Shown here: piece after piece, positions 42,587 through 49,824 of the stretch
How the letters are laid out: the number at the start of each line of letters is the position of its first letter
Position numbering within the stretch: the first letter of the stretch is position 1
Assembly: GCA_964414785.1 (NCBI GenBank)
Contig: CAYPXZ010000016.1
Location: 13,146-77,145 of the forward strand
Source of the DNA: Palsa-1447 sp964414785
Lineage (GTDB): Bacteria > Verrucomicrobiota > Verrucomicrobiia > Opitutales > Opitutaceae
Reading direction: 5' to 3'
Length of the DNA: 64,000 bases
Notes under the pieces: generated by a model
Seen by the model: the letters and a program-made list of their open reading frames with translations, nothing else
Databases searched by the model: none
Told to the model about the DNA's origin: nothing
Program-made: the position numbers and the translations under genes

Positions 42587-43596
42587 CCGCCGATGTAGCT
42601 CATCTCGACCTTCTCGCGCGGCCTGCCCGCCGCGAGCACCTCGGCCCTCTCGTCGCTGTAGCGGTCCCTGCGGCCGCCCCATATCCCCTGCAGGAACGCC
42701 GTGAGCCCGGCGTCGTCCGAGCCCGACCTGACGCGGGCCAGGACATCCCATCCCGAAGAGGCGAACAGGCACGTGAAGAGCTTGCCGTCGGCGGAGAGTC
42801 GCGCGCGGTGGCAGTCCTTGCAGAACGGCTCCGTGACCGAGCTGACGACGCCGATCTCGCCGCGGCCGTCCCGGTAGCGGTAGCGCGAGGCGACCTCGCC
42901 GCGGTATGCGGGCCCCGCCGGCTCGAGGGGCCACTTTGCCGAGATGCGCTCCACGATCTCGTGGGCCGGCACCACCTGCGAGGTCGACCAGTGGTTCGTG
43001 TTGCCCACGTCCATGAACTCGATGAACCGCAGCGTGTGGCCGCGCTCCCTGAAGTACTCGCAAAGGGGGATGACCTCGGCGTCGTTCACCCCGCGCTGGA
43101 CGACACAGTTGACCTTCACGGGGAAGCCGGCCGCCGCGGCGGCGTCGATGCCGTCCAGCACGCGCGACACGTCGAATCCGAGCCCGTTCATCCTGCCGGC
43201 GGTCGGCCCGTCGAGCGCGTCGACGGAGACGTTGATCCTGTCGAGGCCGGCCAGGCGGAGCGCGCCAGCCTGCTTGCCCAGGAACCAGCCGTTGGTCGTC
43301 AGTGAAACATCGCCGACCCCCATGTCCTTGATCCCCCGTATGATCGCGGGCAGGTCCCCGCGCAGGAGCGGCTCGCCCCCGGTAAGGCGCACCTTCTGGA
43401 CACCCAGGCGCACAAAGGCGCCGACGATCCTCAGGAGCTCACCCGGGTTCATGAGGCGCTCGCCGGTAAGGAAGGGGTGGTCGGGGCCGAAGGCCTCCTT
43501 CGGCATGCAGTACGGGCACCTGAAGTTGCAGCGGTCCGTCACCGAAACGCGAAGGTCCCTCAGCGGGCGTCCAAGTGTGTCGCGGGTTCCGGACAT
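42583..43596 (-). CDS. moaA: GTP 3',8-cyclase MoaA
   Basis: A 337-residue radical-SAM enzyme. N-terminal cluster C23, C27, C30 (CNFRCPYC), the RLTGGEPLLRGD SAM motif, and the second cluster C259, C262, C276 that binds GTP. The C-terminus ends SYIGG; the double Gly is required for activity in this family. It starts molybdenum-cofactor synthesis by rearranging GTP. It is divergent from moeA with a 51-base shared promoter region, so both halves of the pathway can be controlled together. Confidence 0.97.
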   Translation of the reverse strand: MSGTRDTLGRPLRDLRVSVTDRCNFRCPYCMPKEAFGPDHPFLTGERLMNPGELLRIVGAFVRLGVQKVRLTGGEPLLRGDLPAIIRGIKDMGVGDVSLTTNGWFLGKQAGALRLAGLDRINVSVDALDGPTAGRMNGLGFDVSRVLDGIDAAAAAGFPVKVNCVVQRGVNDAEVIPLCEYFRERGHTLRFIEFMDVGNTNHWSTSQVVPAHEIVERISAKWPLEPAGPAYRGEVASRYRYRDGRGEIGVVSSVTEPFCKDCHRARLSADGKLFTCLFASSGWDVLARVRSGSDDAGLTAFLQGIWGGRRDRYSDERAEVLAAGRPREKVEMSYIGG

Positions 43597-43632
43597 GTAA
43601 TAATTCAGAAATGCACCAAATCGTTATTTTCG

Positions 43633-43640
43633 CGAGGAGG
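43633..43640 (+). promoter_or_regulatory. Shine-Dalgarno of moeA that fixes its GTG start
   Basis: GCGAGGAGG ends at 43640, seven bases before GTG 43648. This is one of the few strong Shine-Dalgarno sequences in the window. It decides for GTG 43648 rather than for longer in-frame starts antisense to moaA. Confidence 0.8.
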
Positions 43641-43647
43641 GATTTGT

Positions 43648-44871
43648 GTGCTATCCTTCGGCGTGCTCACACCCGAAGGCGCCGAGAGGCTCATACTGGA
43701 GGCGATCCCGCTCTTCCACAGGGAGGATTGCGCGATCGCAGAGGCCCACGGCAGGGTGCTGCGAAGCGACCTCAAGGCGGACCGGGACCTTCCCCCCTAT
43801 GACCGGGTGACGATGGACGGTTTTGCGCTCAGGTCCTCGTCGCGCGAGAAGGGGGTTGTAAAGTTCCGGATAGAGGCGACCCGGGCGCCGGGGATGAAGC
43901 AGGTGGGCCTTGGTCCGGGCGACGACGCGTGTGTGGAGGTCATGACCGGTTCCGTCCTCCCGGAGGGCGCGGACTGCGTGGTTCCCTATGAGGAGACGGC
44001 ACGCGAGGGCGACGTGATGGCCGTCCTGGCGGCGGCGGAGCCCGCGGCGTCGGGCCGGCACATCCACCGGCGCGGTTCGGACCACGCGGCGGGCGACGTG
44101 ATCATCCGGGCGGGCGTCCGGCTGACCGGGCGCGAGATAGCCGTGGCGGCCGCGTGCGGGCACCCCGCGCTGACCGTGACCCATTGCCCGAAGATCGCCG
44201 TGATCTCGACGGGAGACGAGCTTGTCGAGGTCGACTCGCTCGTTGCGCCGCACCAGATCCGGCGCAGCAACGACCACGCCCTGCGTGCCGCCCTGATTGC
44301 GGCGGGATACCCCAGGGCAGACAGGTTCCACCTGCGTGACAACCGCCACGAGATCGAGCACATGCTCTGGCACATCCTCGCGGAATACGACGTCGTGCTG
44401 ATCACCGGCGGCGTGTCCAAGGGGAAGTTCGACTTCCTCCCCTCGGAGCTCGGGCGCCAGGGCGTGAAGAAGATCTTCCAGGGTGTCGCGCAGCGCCCCG
44501 GCAAGCCGTTCTGGTTCGGGCTGAGCGGCCGGATGACCCCCGTCTTCGCCCTGCCCGGGAACCCGGTCTCTGCCTACACGTGCCTCCACCGCTACGTTCT
44601 GCCGGCCCTCGACCACGCGAGCGGCCTCGCGCTCCGGGCACCCCTCCTCGCGGCGCTCGCCGGGAAGTTCGTGTTCAGGCCCAAGCTCGCGTGCCTCCTG
44701 CCGGTCAGGATCTCGAGCGGCCCGGGCGCGGAGCTCCTCGCGACACCCTGCGCGACCAACTCGTCGGGGGACTTTGCGGGCCTGGTGGGCACCGACGGCT
44801 TCGTGGAGCTGCCCGCGGCCCAGGACGAGTTCCCAGGGGGCTTTGTCGCGCCCTACAGGGCCTGGGTCTGA
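43648..44871 (+). CDS. moeA: Molybdopterin molybdenumtransferase MoeA
   Basis: A 407-residue MoeA. Domain III/I boundary DLPPYDRVTMDGFAL, the MTGSVLPEGADCVVPYEE segment, the MPT-binding domain ISTGDELV and TGGVSKGKFDFLP, and ALPGNPVSAYTC are all present, followed by the C-terminal beta domain (about 325-407). It inserts molybdate into adenylated molybdopterin. First gene of moeA-moaC-moaD-moaE. The usual TGG(V/I)S.G..D motif is intact in slightly varied form (GKFDF). Confidence 0.95.
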   Translation: MLSFGVLTPEGAERLILEAIPLFHREDCAIAEAHGRVLRSDLKADRDLPPYDRVTMDGFALRSSSREKGVVKFRIEATRAPGMKQVGLGPGDDACVEVMTGSVLPEGADCVVPYEETAREGDVMAVLAAAEPAASGRHIHRRGSDHAAGDVIIRAGVRLTGREIAVAAACGHPALTVTHCPKIAVISTGDELVEVDSLVAPHQIRRSNDHALRAALIAAGYPRADRFHLRDNRHEIEHMLWHILAEYDVVLITGGVSKGKFDFLPSELGRQGVKKIFQGVAQRPGKPFWFGLSGRMTPVFALPGNPVSAYTCLHRYVLPALDHASGLALRAPLLAALAGKFVFRPKLACLLPVRISSGPGAELLATPCATNSSGDFAGLVGTDGFVELPAAQDEFPGGFVAPYRAWV

Positions 44872-44906
44872 GCCGAGCGCTCAAGGGTTGCGGTCGGCGG
44901 GCCGGG

Positions 44907-45428
44907 ATGCACATTGTGCGGACCCCGATGCAGCCCAAGCGCAGCCTCTCGCACCTAGGCGCCGACAACCGCCCCCAGATGGTGGACGTCGGGGGCAAGC
45001 GCGTCACCTCCCGCACCGCGACGGCGGCGGCCGTCGTCGTCCTCCCCGCGGCGCTCGCCCGGCTCCTGGAAGGCGGCGAGATCCGCACGGCGAAGGGCCC
45101 CATCTTCCAGCTGGCGACCGTGGCCGGCATCATGGGCGCGAAGCGCACCTCCGAGCTCATCCCCCTCTGCCACCCGATTCCGCTCGACGACTGCAAGATA
45201 GAGATCACCTCGCGCCGCCCGGCGGCCGACGGCTCGGTCGAGGTGGAGGTGCGCTGCCGCGCGAAGACCCGGGCCCGGACCGGCGTCGAGATGGAGGCGC
45301 TCACCGGCGCCAGCGTGGCGGCCCTCGCGCTCTACGACATGGGCAAGGCAGTGACCCACGGGATCGTGGTCAGGGACCTGCGACTCCTCGAGAAGACCGG
45401 CGGCAAGAAGGACTACCGAGCCCCGTGA
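44907..45428 (+). CDS. moaC: Cyclic pyranopterin monophosphate synthase MoaC
   Basis: A 173-residue MoaC. LSHLGADNRPQMVDV, the AKGPIFQLATVAGIMGAKRT region, ELIPLCHPIPLD, GVEMEALTG and LYDMGKAVTH are the family blocks. The last is usually DMCKA; here Cys is Gly while the catalytic Asp and Lys are kept. It converts the MoaA product to cyclic pyranopterin. A second ATG seven codons later is also possible. It overlaps moaD (GTGA), 35 bases after moeA. Confidence 0.95.
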   Translation: MHIVRTPMQPKRSLSHLGADNRPQMVDVGGKRVTSRTATAAAVVVLPAALARLLEGGEIRTAKGPIFQLATVAGIMGAKRTSELIPLCHPIPLDDCKIEITSRRPAADGSVEVEVRCRAKTRARTGVEMEALTGASVAALALYDMGKAVTHGIVVRDLRLLEKTGGKKDYRAP

Positions 45429-45670
45429 AGAAGACGGTCCGCGTGAGCTATTTTGCGATCCTGCGCGAGCAGAGGGGCCTCGGCGCCGAGCAGGTCTCGA
45501 CCGAGGCCTCGACCGCGGCGGAGCTCTACGAGGAGCTGCGGGGGCGCCACCGGTTCACGCTTCCCGCGGCGCGGGTGCGCGTCGCGATCAACGACGAGTT
45601 CGGACCCTGGTCCTCGGAGGTCCGGGAGGGCGACGCGCTCGCCTTCCTGCCGCCGGTCGCGGGGGGCTGA
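45425..45670 (+). CDS. moaD: Molybdopterin synthase small subunit MoaD
   Basis: An 81-residue ubiquitin-fold protein starting at GTG 45425, which overlaps the moaC stop. VRVSYFAILREQRGL at the start and FLPPVAGG at the end are typical; the terminal Gly-Gly is the thiocarboxylate attachment site. It carries sulfur to the MoaE active site. Only four bases separate it from moaE. Confidence 0.93.
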   Translation: MKKTVRVSYFAILREQRGLGAEQVSTEASTAAELYEELRGRHRFTLPAARVRVAINDEFGPWSSEVREGDALAFLPPVAGG

Positions 45671-45674
45671 AGCC

Positions 45675-46118
45675 ATGACGTTCCGGCTCACCGACGCTCC
45701 GATCGACCCGGCGTCCCTCATCAAGGGGTTCGGCGATGCGCGCGCCGGGGCCTGCGTCACGTTCGAGGGGCGAGTCCGGGGCCAGAACGACGGGAAGGGC
45801 GTGAAAGCGCTCGACTACGAGGCCCATGCGACGCTGGCGCAGAAGGAGGGGGAGAGGATCCTTGCCGAGGCCCGGGAGAAGTTTGAGATCCTCGACGCCC
45901 TATGCGTGCACAGGACGGGAAGCCTCAGCCTCGGGGACATCGCCGTCTGGATCGCCGTCGTCGCCGCCCACCGGGGAGCCGCGTTCGAGGCCTGCCGCTT
46001 CATCATCGACGAGTCCAAGGCGCGCGTCCCGATCTGGAAGAAGGAGCACTACTCGGATGGATCCACGGAATGGATCAACTGCGCGACGAGGGGGCCGGAA
46101 TCCTCCGGCCCGGGTTAA
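45675..46118 (+). CDS. moaE: Molybdopterin synthase catalytic subunit MoaE
   Basis: A 147-residue MoaE. ACVTFEGRVRGQNDGKGV, LDYEAH, VHRTGSLSLGD and RVPIWKKEHYSDGSTEWI contain the family's catalytic Lys pair and Arg. It transfers sulfur from MoaD-thiocarboxylate to cyclic pyranopterin. Last gene of the cluster; MogA/MobA and ModABC are not in the window. A folded element at 46131-46190 follows. Confidence 0.95.
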   Translation: MTFRLTDAPIDPASLIKGFGDARAGACVTFEGRVRGQNDGKGVKALDYEAHATLAQKEGERILAEAREKFEILDALCVHRTGSLSLGDIAVWIAVVAAHRGAAFEACRFIIDESKARVPIWKKEHYSDGSTEWINCATRGPESSGPG

Positions 46119-46130
46119 AGTGAGGTGAAA

Positions 46131-46190
46131 ATGGCGCCGGGAGCCCGTGTGGACGCTGTTTTGCTTCGGCTCGACAGCGTCCGGCGCCAT
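46131..46190 (+). other. Two-helix nested stem-loop downstream of moaE
   Basis: ATGGCGCC (46131-46138) pairs with GGCGCCAT (46183-46190), and GGACGCTG (46151-46158) with CAGCGTCC (46175-46182), leaving a 12-base bulge on one side and a 16-base loop. Both stems are perfect and stack directly on the 3' side. There is only a weak T run (TTGTT). It may be the terminator of the mo cluster, a small structured RNA, or the leader of the next gene, which starts 22 bases later. Confidence 0.5.
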
Positions 46191-46212
46191 TGTTACGAAC
46201 AACGTCACTAAA

Positions 46213-46545
46213 ATGGGCACTCATTACATGATCTTCGCGGCGGCCACCACGACGCTCGATAAGCTGCAGAAAATCCCGAAGGAGTTCTGGCTGAAGGCGG
46301 GCGGCGCGGTCGCGGCCGTCATCATCGTATTCATCATCATCCAGAAGGTATTGAAGATAAATAAGTTCGTGCTCGGTGGCATCGTCTTCGTGGGAGGCGG
46401 GCTCATGTGGTTCAACTGGATCTACCACCGCACCGAGCCGAAGTTCCTGACGCCCCTCGTCGACAGGATCGCGCCCTTCTTCCCCTCGGCCGGCGCCTAC
46501 GACGCGAAGCAGCAGACGAACCCGGGCGACGCGAAGAAGAAGTAG
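46213..46545 (+). CDS. Hypothetical small membrane protein
   Basis: A 110-residue protein with two adjacent hydrophobic helices (about 28-45 and 52-68), an N-terminal amphipathic stretch (TTLDKLQKIPKEFWLKAGG) and a polar C-terminal tail. No family recognised. The start may be ATG 46213 or ATG 46228. It stands alone between the molybdopterin cluster and gnd. It could be an anchor subunit of a larger complex; this is only a guess from shape. Confidence 0.65.
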   Translation: MGTHYMIFAAATTTLDKLQKIPKEFWLKAGGAVAAVIIVFIIIQKVLKINKFVLGGIVFVGGGLMWFNWIYHRTEPKFLTPLVDRIAPFFPSAGAYDAKQQTNPGDAKKK

Positions 46546-46600
46546 GCTCTTTTAGAAACTGCTTGGATTCGGGGCGCCAGTGGGGGAGATTTGTGGCCCT

Positions 46601-48103
46601 ATGGCTAAACCCCTTTCCGACATTGGTCTCGTTGGCCTAGCGGTCATGGGCCAGAACCTGGCCCTCAACATCGCCGACCACGGGTTTCAGATCTCGGTCT
46701 TCAACCGCACGACGGAGAAGACCGACAAGTTCGTCGCCGAGAACCCAGGGACCCCCGGCGGCGTCATCGGGACAAAAACGATCGGGGAATTCGTGGCCTC
46801 GCTGTCGCTGCCCAGGAAGATCGTGATCCTCGTTCAGGCGGGGAAGGGCACGGACGCGGTCATCGACAGCCTCGCCCCGCTTCTCGCCAAGGGGGACATC
46901 GTGATCGACGGCGGGAACTCGCTCTGGACGGACACCATCCGCCGCGAGAAGGCCTTCAGCGCAAGGGGACTCCGCTTCATCGGAAGCGGCGTCTCGGGCG
47001 GCGAGGAGGGCGCGCGCTTCGGCCCCTCGCTCATGCCCGGTGGCGAATTTGAGGCGTGGCTCGAGATCAAGCCGGTGTGGGAGGCCATCGCCGCCAAGGT
47101 GGACCCGAAGACGGGCAAGCCCCTCGCGGGCGCGGCTCCCGGCAAGCCGGTCGTGGGAGGCGTGCCCTGCACGACCTACATCGGCGCGAACGGCGCGGGG
47201 CACTACGTGAAGATGGTGCACAACGGGATCGAGTACGGCGACATGCAGATGATCTGCGAGGCCTACGCCCTGATGAAGGGGCTCCTCGGGCTAAAGCCCG
47301 CCGAGATGGGAGCCATCTTCACCGAGTGGAACACGGGGATCCTCGACAGCTTCCTGATCGAGATCACGGCCGACATCCTCAAGCAGAAGGACCCCGTCAC
47401 AAGGAAGCCCTTCGTGGACGTCGTCCTCGACACCGCGGGCCAGAAGGGCACCGGAAAGTGGACGTCGACCAGCGCCCTCGACATGGGAGTGCCGGCCCCG
47501 ACGATCGCCGAGGCGGTATTCGCACGCTGCATCTCCGCCATCAAGGACGAGCGCGTCGCGGCCTCGAAGATCCTAAAGGGACCTTCGAAGAAGTACCGCG
47601 GCTCGAAGAAGGCGCTCATTGCCGCGATCCACGACGCCCTCTATTGCTCGAAGATCTGCAGCTACGCGCAGGGCTTCCAGCTCATGCGCACCGGCGCGCA
47701 GGAGTATGGCTGGAAGCTGAATTTCGGCGAGATCGCCAAGATATGGAGGGGCGGCTGCATCATCCGCGCCGCGTTCCTGCAGAAGATCACCGAGGCCTAC
47801 GCCCGGAATCCCAACCTGGCGAACCTGCTCCTGGACCCCTACTTCAACAAGACGTTCAAGTCCGCGCAGGAGAACTGGCGGAAGGTTGTCGCCCTCGCCG
47901 CGGAATGCGGCGTGCCGGCGCCGACCTTCAGCACCTCGCTCGCCTACTACGACGGCTACCGGTCCGCGCGTCTGCCCGCGAACCTGCTCCAGGCGCAGCG
48001 CGACTTCTTCGGCGCACACACCTACGAGCGCGTGGACCAGCCTCGCGGGAAGTTCTTCCATCTCGATTGGCCCGATCCCAAGAGGCCGCAGGCGGCGGTC
48101 TGA
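46601..48103 (+). CDS. gnd: 6-phosphogluconate dehydrogenase, decarboxylating
   Basis: A 500-residue Gnd. N-terminal Rossmann motif GLVGLAVMGQNLALN, VIDGGNSLWTDT, GSGVSGGEEGAR, the catalytic Lys and His region VKMVHNGIEYGDMQMICEAY, and the C-terminal GTGKWTS and IWRGGCIIRA blocks. It oxidises 6-phosphogluconate to ribulose 5-phosphate with NADP+. The protein carries an about 14-residue insertion (DPKTGKPLAGAAPGKPV) in the region before PCTTYIG, seen in the long forms of this enzyme. It ends just before the compositional break at about 48.12 kb. Confidence 0.96.
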   Translation: MAKPLSDIGLVGLAVMGQNLALNIADHGFQISVFNRTTEKTDKFVAENPGTPGGVIGTKTIGEFVASLSLPRKIVILVQAGKGTDAVIDSLAPLLAKGDIVIDGGNSLWTDTIRREKAFSARGLRFIGSGVSGGEEGARFGPSLMPGGEFEAWLEIKPVWEAIAAKVDPKTGKPLAGAAPGKPVVGGVPCTTYIGANGAGHYVKMVHNGIEYGDMQMICEAYALMKGLLGLKPAEMGAIFTEWNTGILDSFLIEITADILKQKDPVTRKPFVDVVLDTAGQKGTGKWTSTSALDMGVPAPTIAEAVFARCISAIKDERVAASKILKGPSKKYRGSKKALIAAIHDALYCSKICSYAQGFQLMRTGAQEYGWKLNFGEIAKIWRGGCIIRAAFLQKITEAYARNPNLANLLLDPYFNKTFKSAQENWRKVVALAAECGVPAPTFSTSLAYYDGYRSARLPANLLQAQRDFFGAHTYERVDQPRGKFFHLDWPDPKRPQAAV

Positions 48104-48124
48104 GGTCTGGGAACGTTTAGCCTA

Positions 48125-49708
48125 TCATTGCCCGATCCGGTAGTAGTCAAAGTCCACACGGCCGCCGGCGGTCTTGGTAGAATAATAGAAGAGGGCGAAG
48201 CGATAACCCATGAAGTGCGGGATGGTGTAGGAAAGGCGCGAGGGACGACCGATGGGTGTCCAGGAGCGGCCGTCGAGGCTGTAGGAAAAGCGGGCGACTT
48301 CAGGCGCGGGCTGAAATTCGCATTCGACCTTGAGGTGAACGGTTTTGCCAGAGAGGGGAACGGCGGCGATTTCCTCGGGATCGTCGGAGTCGGCGCTTAC
48401 CATGACGAGAGATCTGGTGCCGTCGCTCATCTTTACGCCAACGAAACCATAGCGTTTCTGAAAAGCGGCGAGGCCGGCCCAGTCACCGTCTTTCATGCCG
48501 CTCACGTCGATGCTGGTGGTGGCAGAGCTGCGAGGGCCAAAAGTGCGCTGGGTGAGGGTATTCGTGGCCTCGGGCAGAGTGGAAACGATCCGGCTGGTGA
48601 CGAAACTCAGGTAGCCCGGGCGCTTGGTGAGCGACCAGTTACGAGGCTCGGGATTGTGATTCCATTGCCAGGCGAGGGGCAGGTCGGGGTCGCCGGGCCG
48701 GCGGTCGAATTCGTCGGAGGCGACGATGCCGGAGACGCCGGACACGCCCTGTCCGCCGGCGGGGATGTCGAGCGTCGTGGGCACCTTGCCGTTTTCGCCG
48801 AGCACGGGCCAGCCGTCCTTCCAAGTCACGGGCACGAGGTAGGGGATGCGACCGACGGCGCCGTTGTCCTTGAAAAGATAGGCATACCATTTGCCTTCCG
48901 GGGTGTCGATGAGGCCGCCCTGGGCGATACCGCGATCATCGAGCGCGATGCGACCCTCGTAGGGACCGGTGATTGCGTCGGCGCGGTGGACGATGACCGT
49001 GCGCGCCCAGCGGCTCCCGGGCGAGGCGATGTTGAAGAGGTAGTAGCGTCCGTTGATCTTGGAAAGCTGCGAGCCCTCGCCCTTGAGCCCGCCCTGGTCG
49101 GCACCGAAGACGGCGTTGACATTTTCGACGATGACCTGGTTCACGCCGCCGGGCTTGATTCCGGAGAGGTCGGGTTGCAGCTCGGTGAGCATAATACGAC
49201 CCCCCCCGTAAACCATGTAAACGCGACCGTCGTCGTCGAAAAACAGGCTGTGGTCACCCAGCGAGGGCGTGAAACTCGCCTCTTTCCACGGGCCGCGCTC
49301 CGGATCGCGCGTGGTGTAGATGTGGGTGCGTCCGGTGGTGGCGGAGAAGGTCGAGGCATAGAACACGCCGTCGTGGAAACGCAGGCTGCTGGCCCAGGAG
49401 CCGTGACCGTAGGCGTTTTTGCCGTTTTCGAGGCGGAGGGCTTCGTTGTCGGCGAGGGTTTCATAGGCGTAGGAGGCCATGCGCCAGTTGACCAGGTCCG
49501 CCGACTTCATGATCGGGAGACCCGGGCTCAGGTGCATCGTCGTGCTGCTCATGTAAAAGGTATTTCCTACACGGATAATGGCGATGTCCGGAACGTCGGC
49601 CCACATAAGAGGATTTCGGGCAGGATCCGCCTGCGTCGCCGGAAGTGGCTGAGACGTGACGGAGGCGAGGACGAAGGCCACCGAGAAGGAAAAAATCGAG
49701 CGGTTCAT
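48125..49708 (-). CDS. Secreted glycoside hydrolase family 43 (beta-xylosidase/arabinofuranosidase type)
   Basis: A 527-residue exported enzyme (signal peptide to about ATQA, residue 26). The five-bladed propeller holds the probable base D41 (ADVPDIAIIRVG), the pKa modulator D152 (LGDHSLFF) and the acid E211 (LKGEGSQL). A C-terminal GH43-type beta sandwich (about 320-527, FDRRPGDPDLPLAWQWNHNP ... YSLDGRSWTPIG) completes it. It likely splits xylose or arabinose residues from short xylan chains. Base composition is visibly less GC-rich than the chromosome to the left. It lies 116 bases downstream of the GH51 gene in the same reverse unit. Confidence 0.88.
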   Translation of the reverse strand: MNRSIFSFSVAFVLASVTSQPLPATQADPARNPLMWADVPDIAIIRVGNTFYMSSTTMHLSPGLPIMKSADLVNWRMASYAYETLADNEALRLENGKNAYGHGSWASSLRFHDGVFYASTFSATTGRTHIYTTRDPERGPWKEASFTPSLGDHSLFFDDDGRVYMVYGGGRIMLTELQPDLSGIKPGGVNQVIVENVNAVFGADQGGLKGEGSQLSKINGRYYLFNIASPGSRWARTVIVHRADAITGPYEGRIALDDRGIAQGGLIDTPEGKWYAYLFKDNGAVGRIPYLVPVTWKDGWPVLGENGKVPTTLDIPAGGQGVSGVSGIVASDEFDRRPGDPDLPLAWQWNHNPEPRNWSLTKRPGYLSFVTSRIVSTLPEATNTLTQRTFGPRSSATTSIDVSGMKDGDWAGLAAFQKRYGFVGVKMSDGTRSLVMVSADSDDPEEIAAVPLSGKTVHLKVECEFQPAPEVARFSYSLDGRSWTPIGRPSRLSYTIPHFMGYRFALFYYSTKTAGGRVDFDYYRIGQ

Positions 49709-49824
49709 GGGCGGGTGGGAGAGAAGGCGGAAGGCCGATTCAGGCCGTCAGAGGTAGCAGCAAGGGGGCCGGTGCGAATCTTCGGGCTGATCTTTACATG
49801 TTTTGTGCCAGCGGCGTTAACCGG

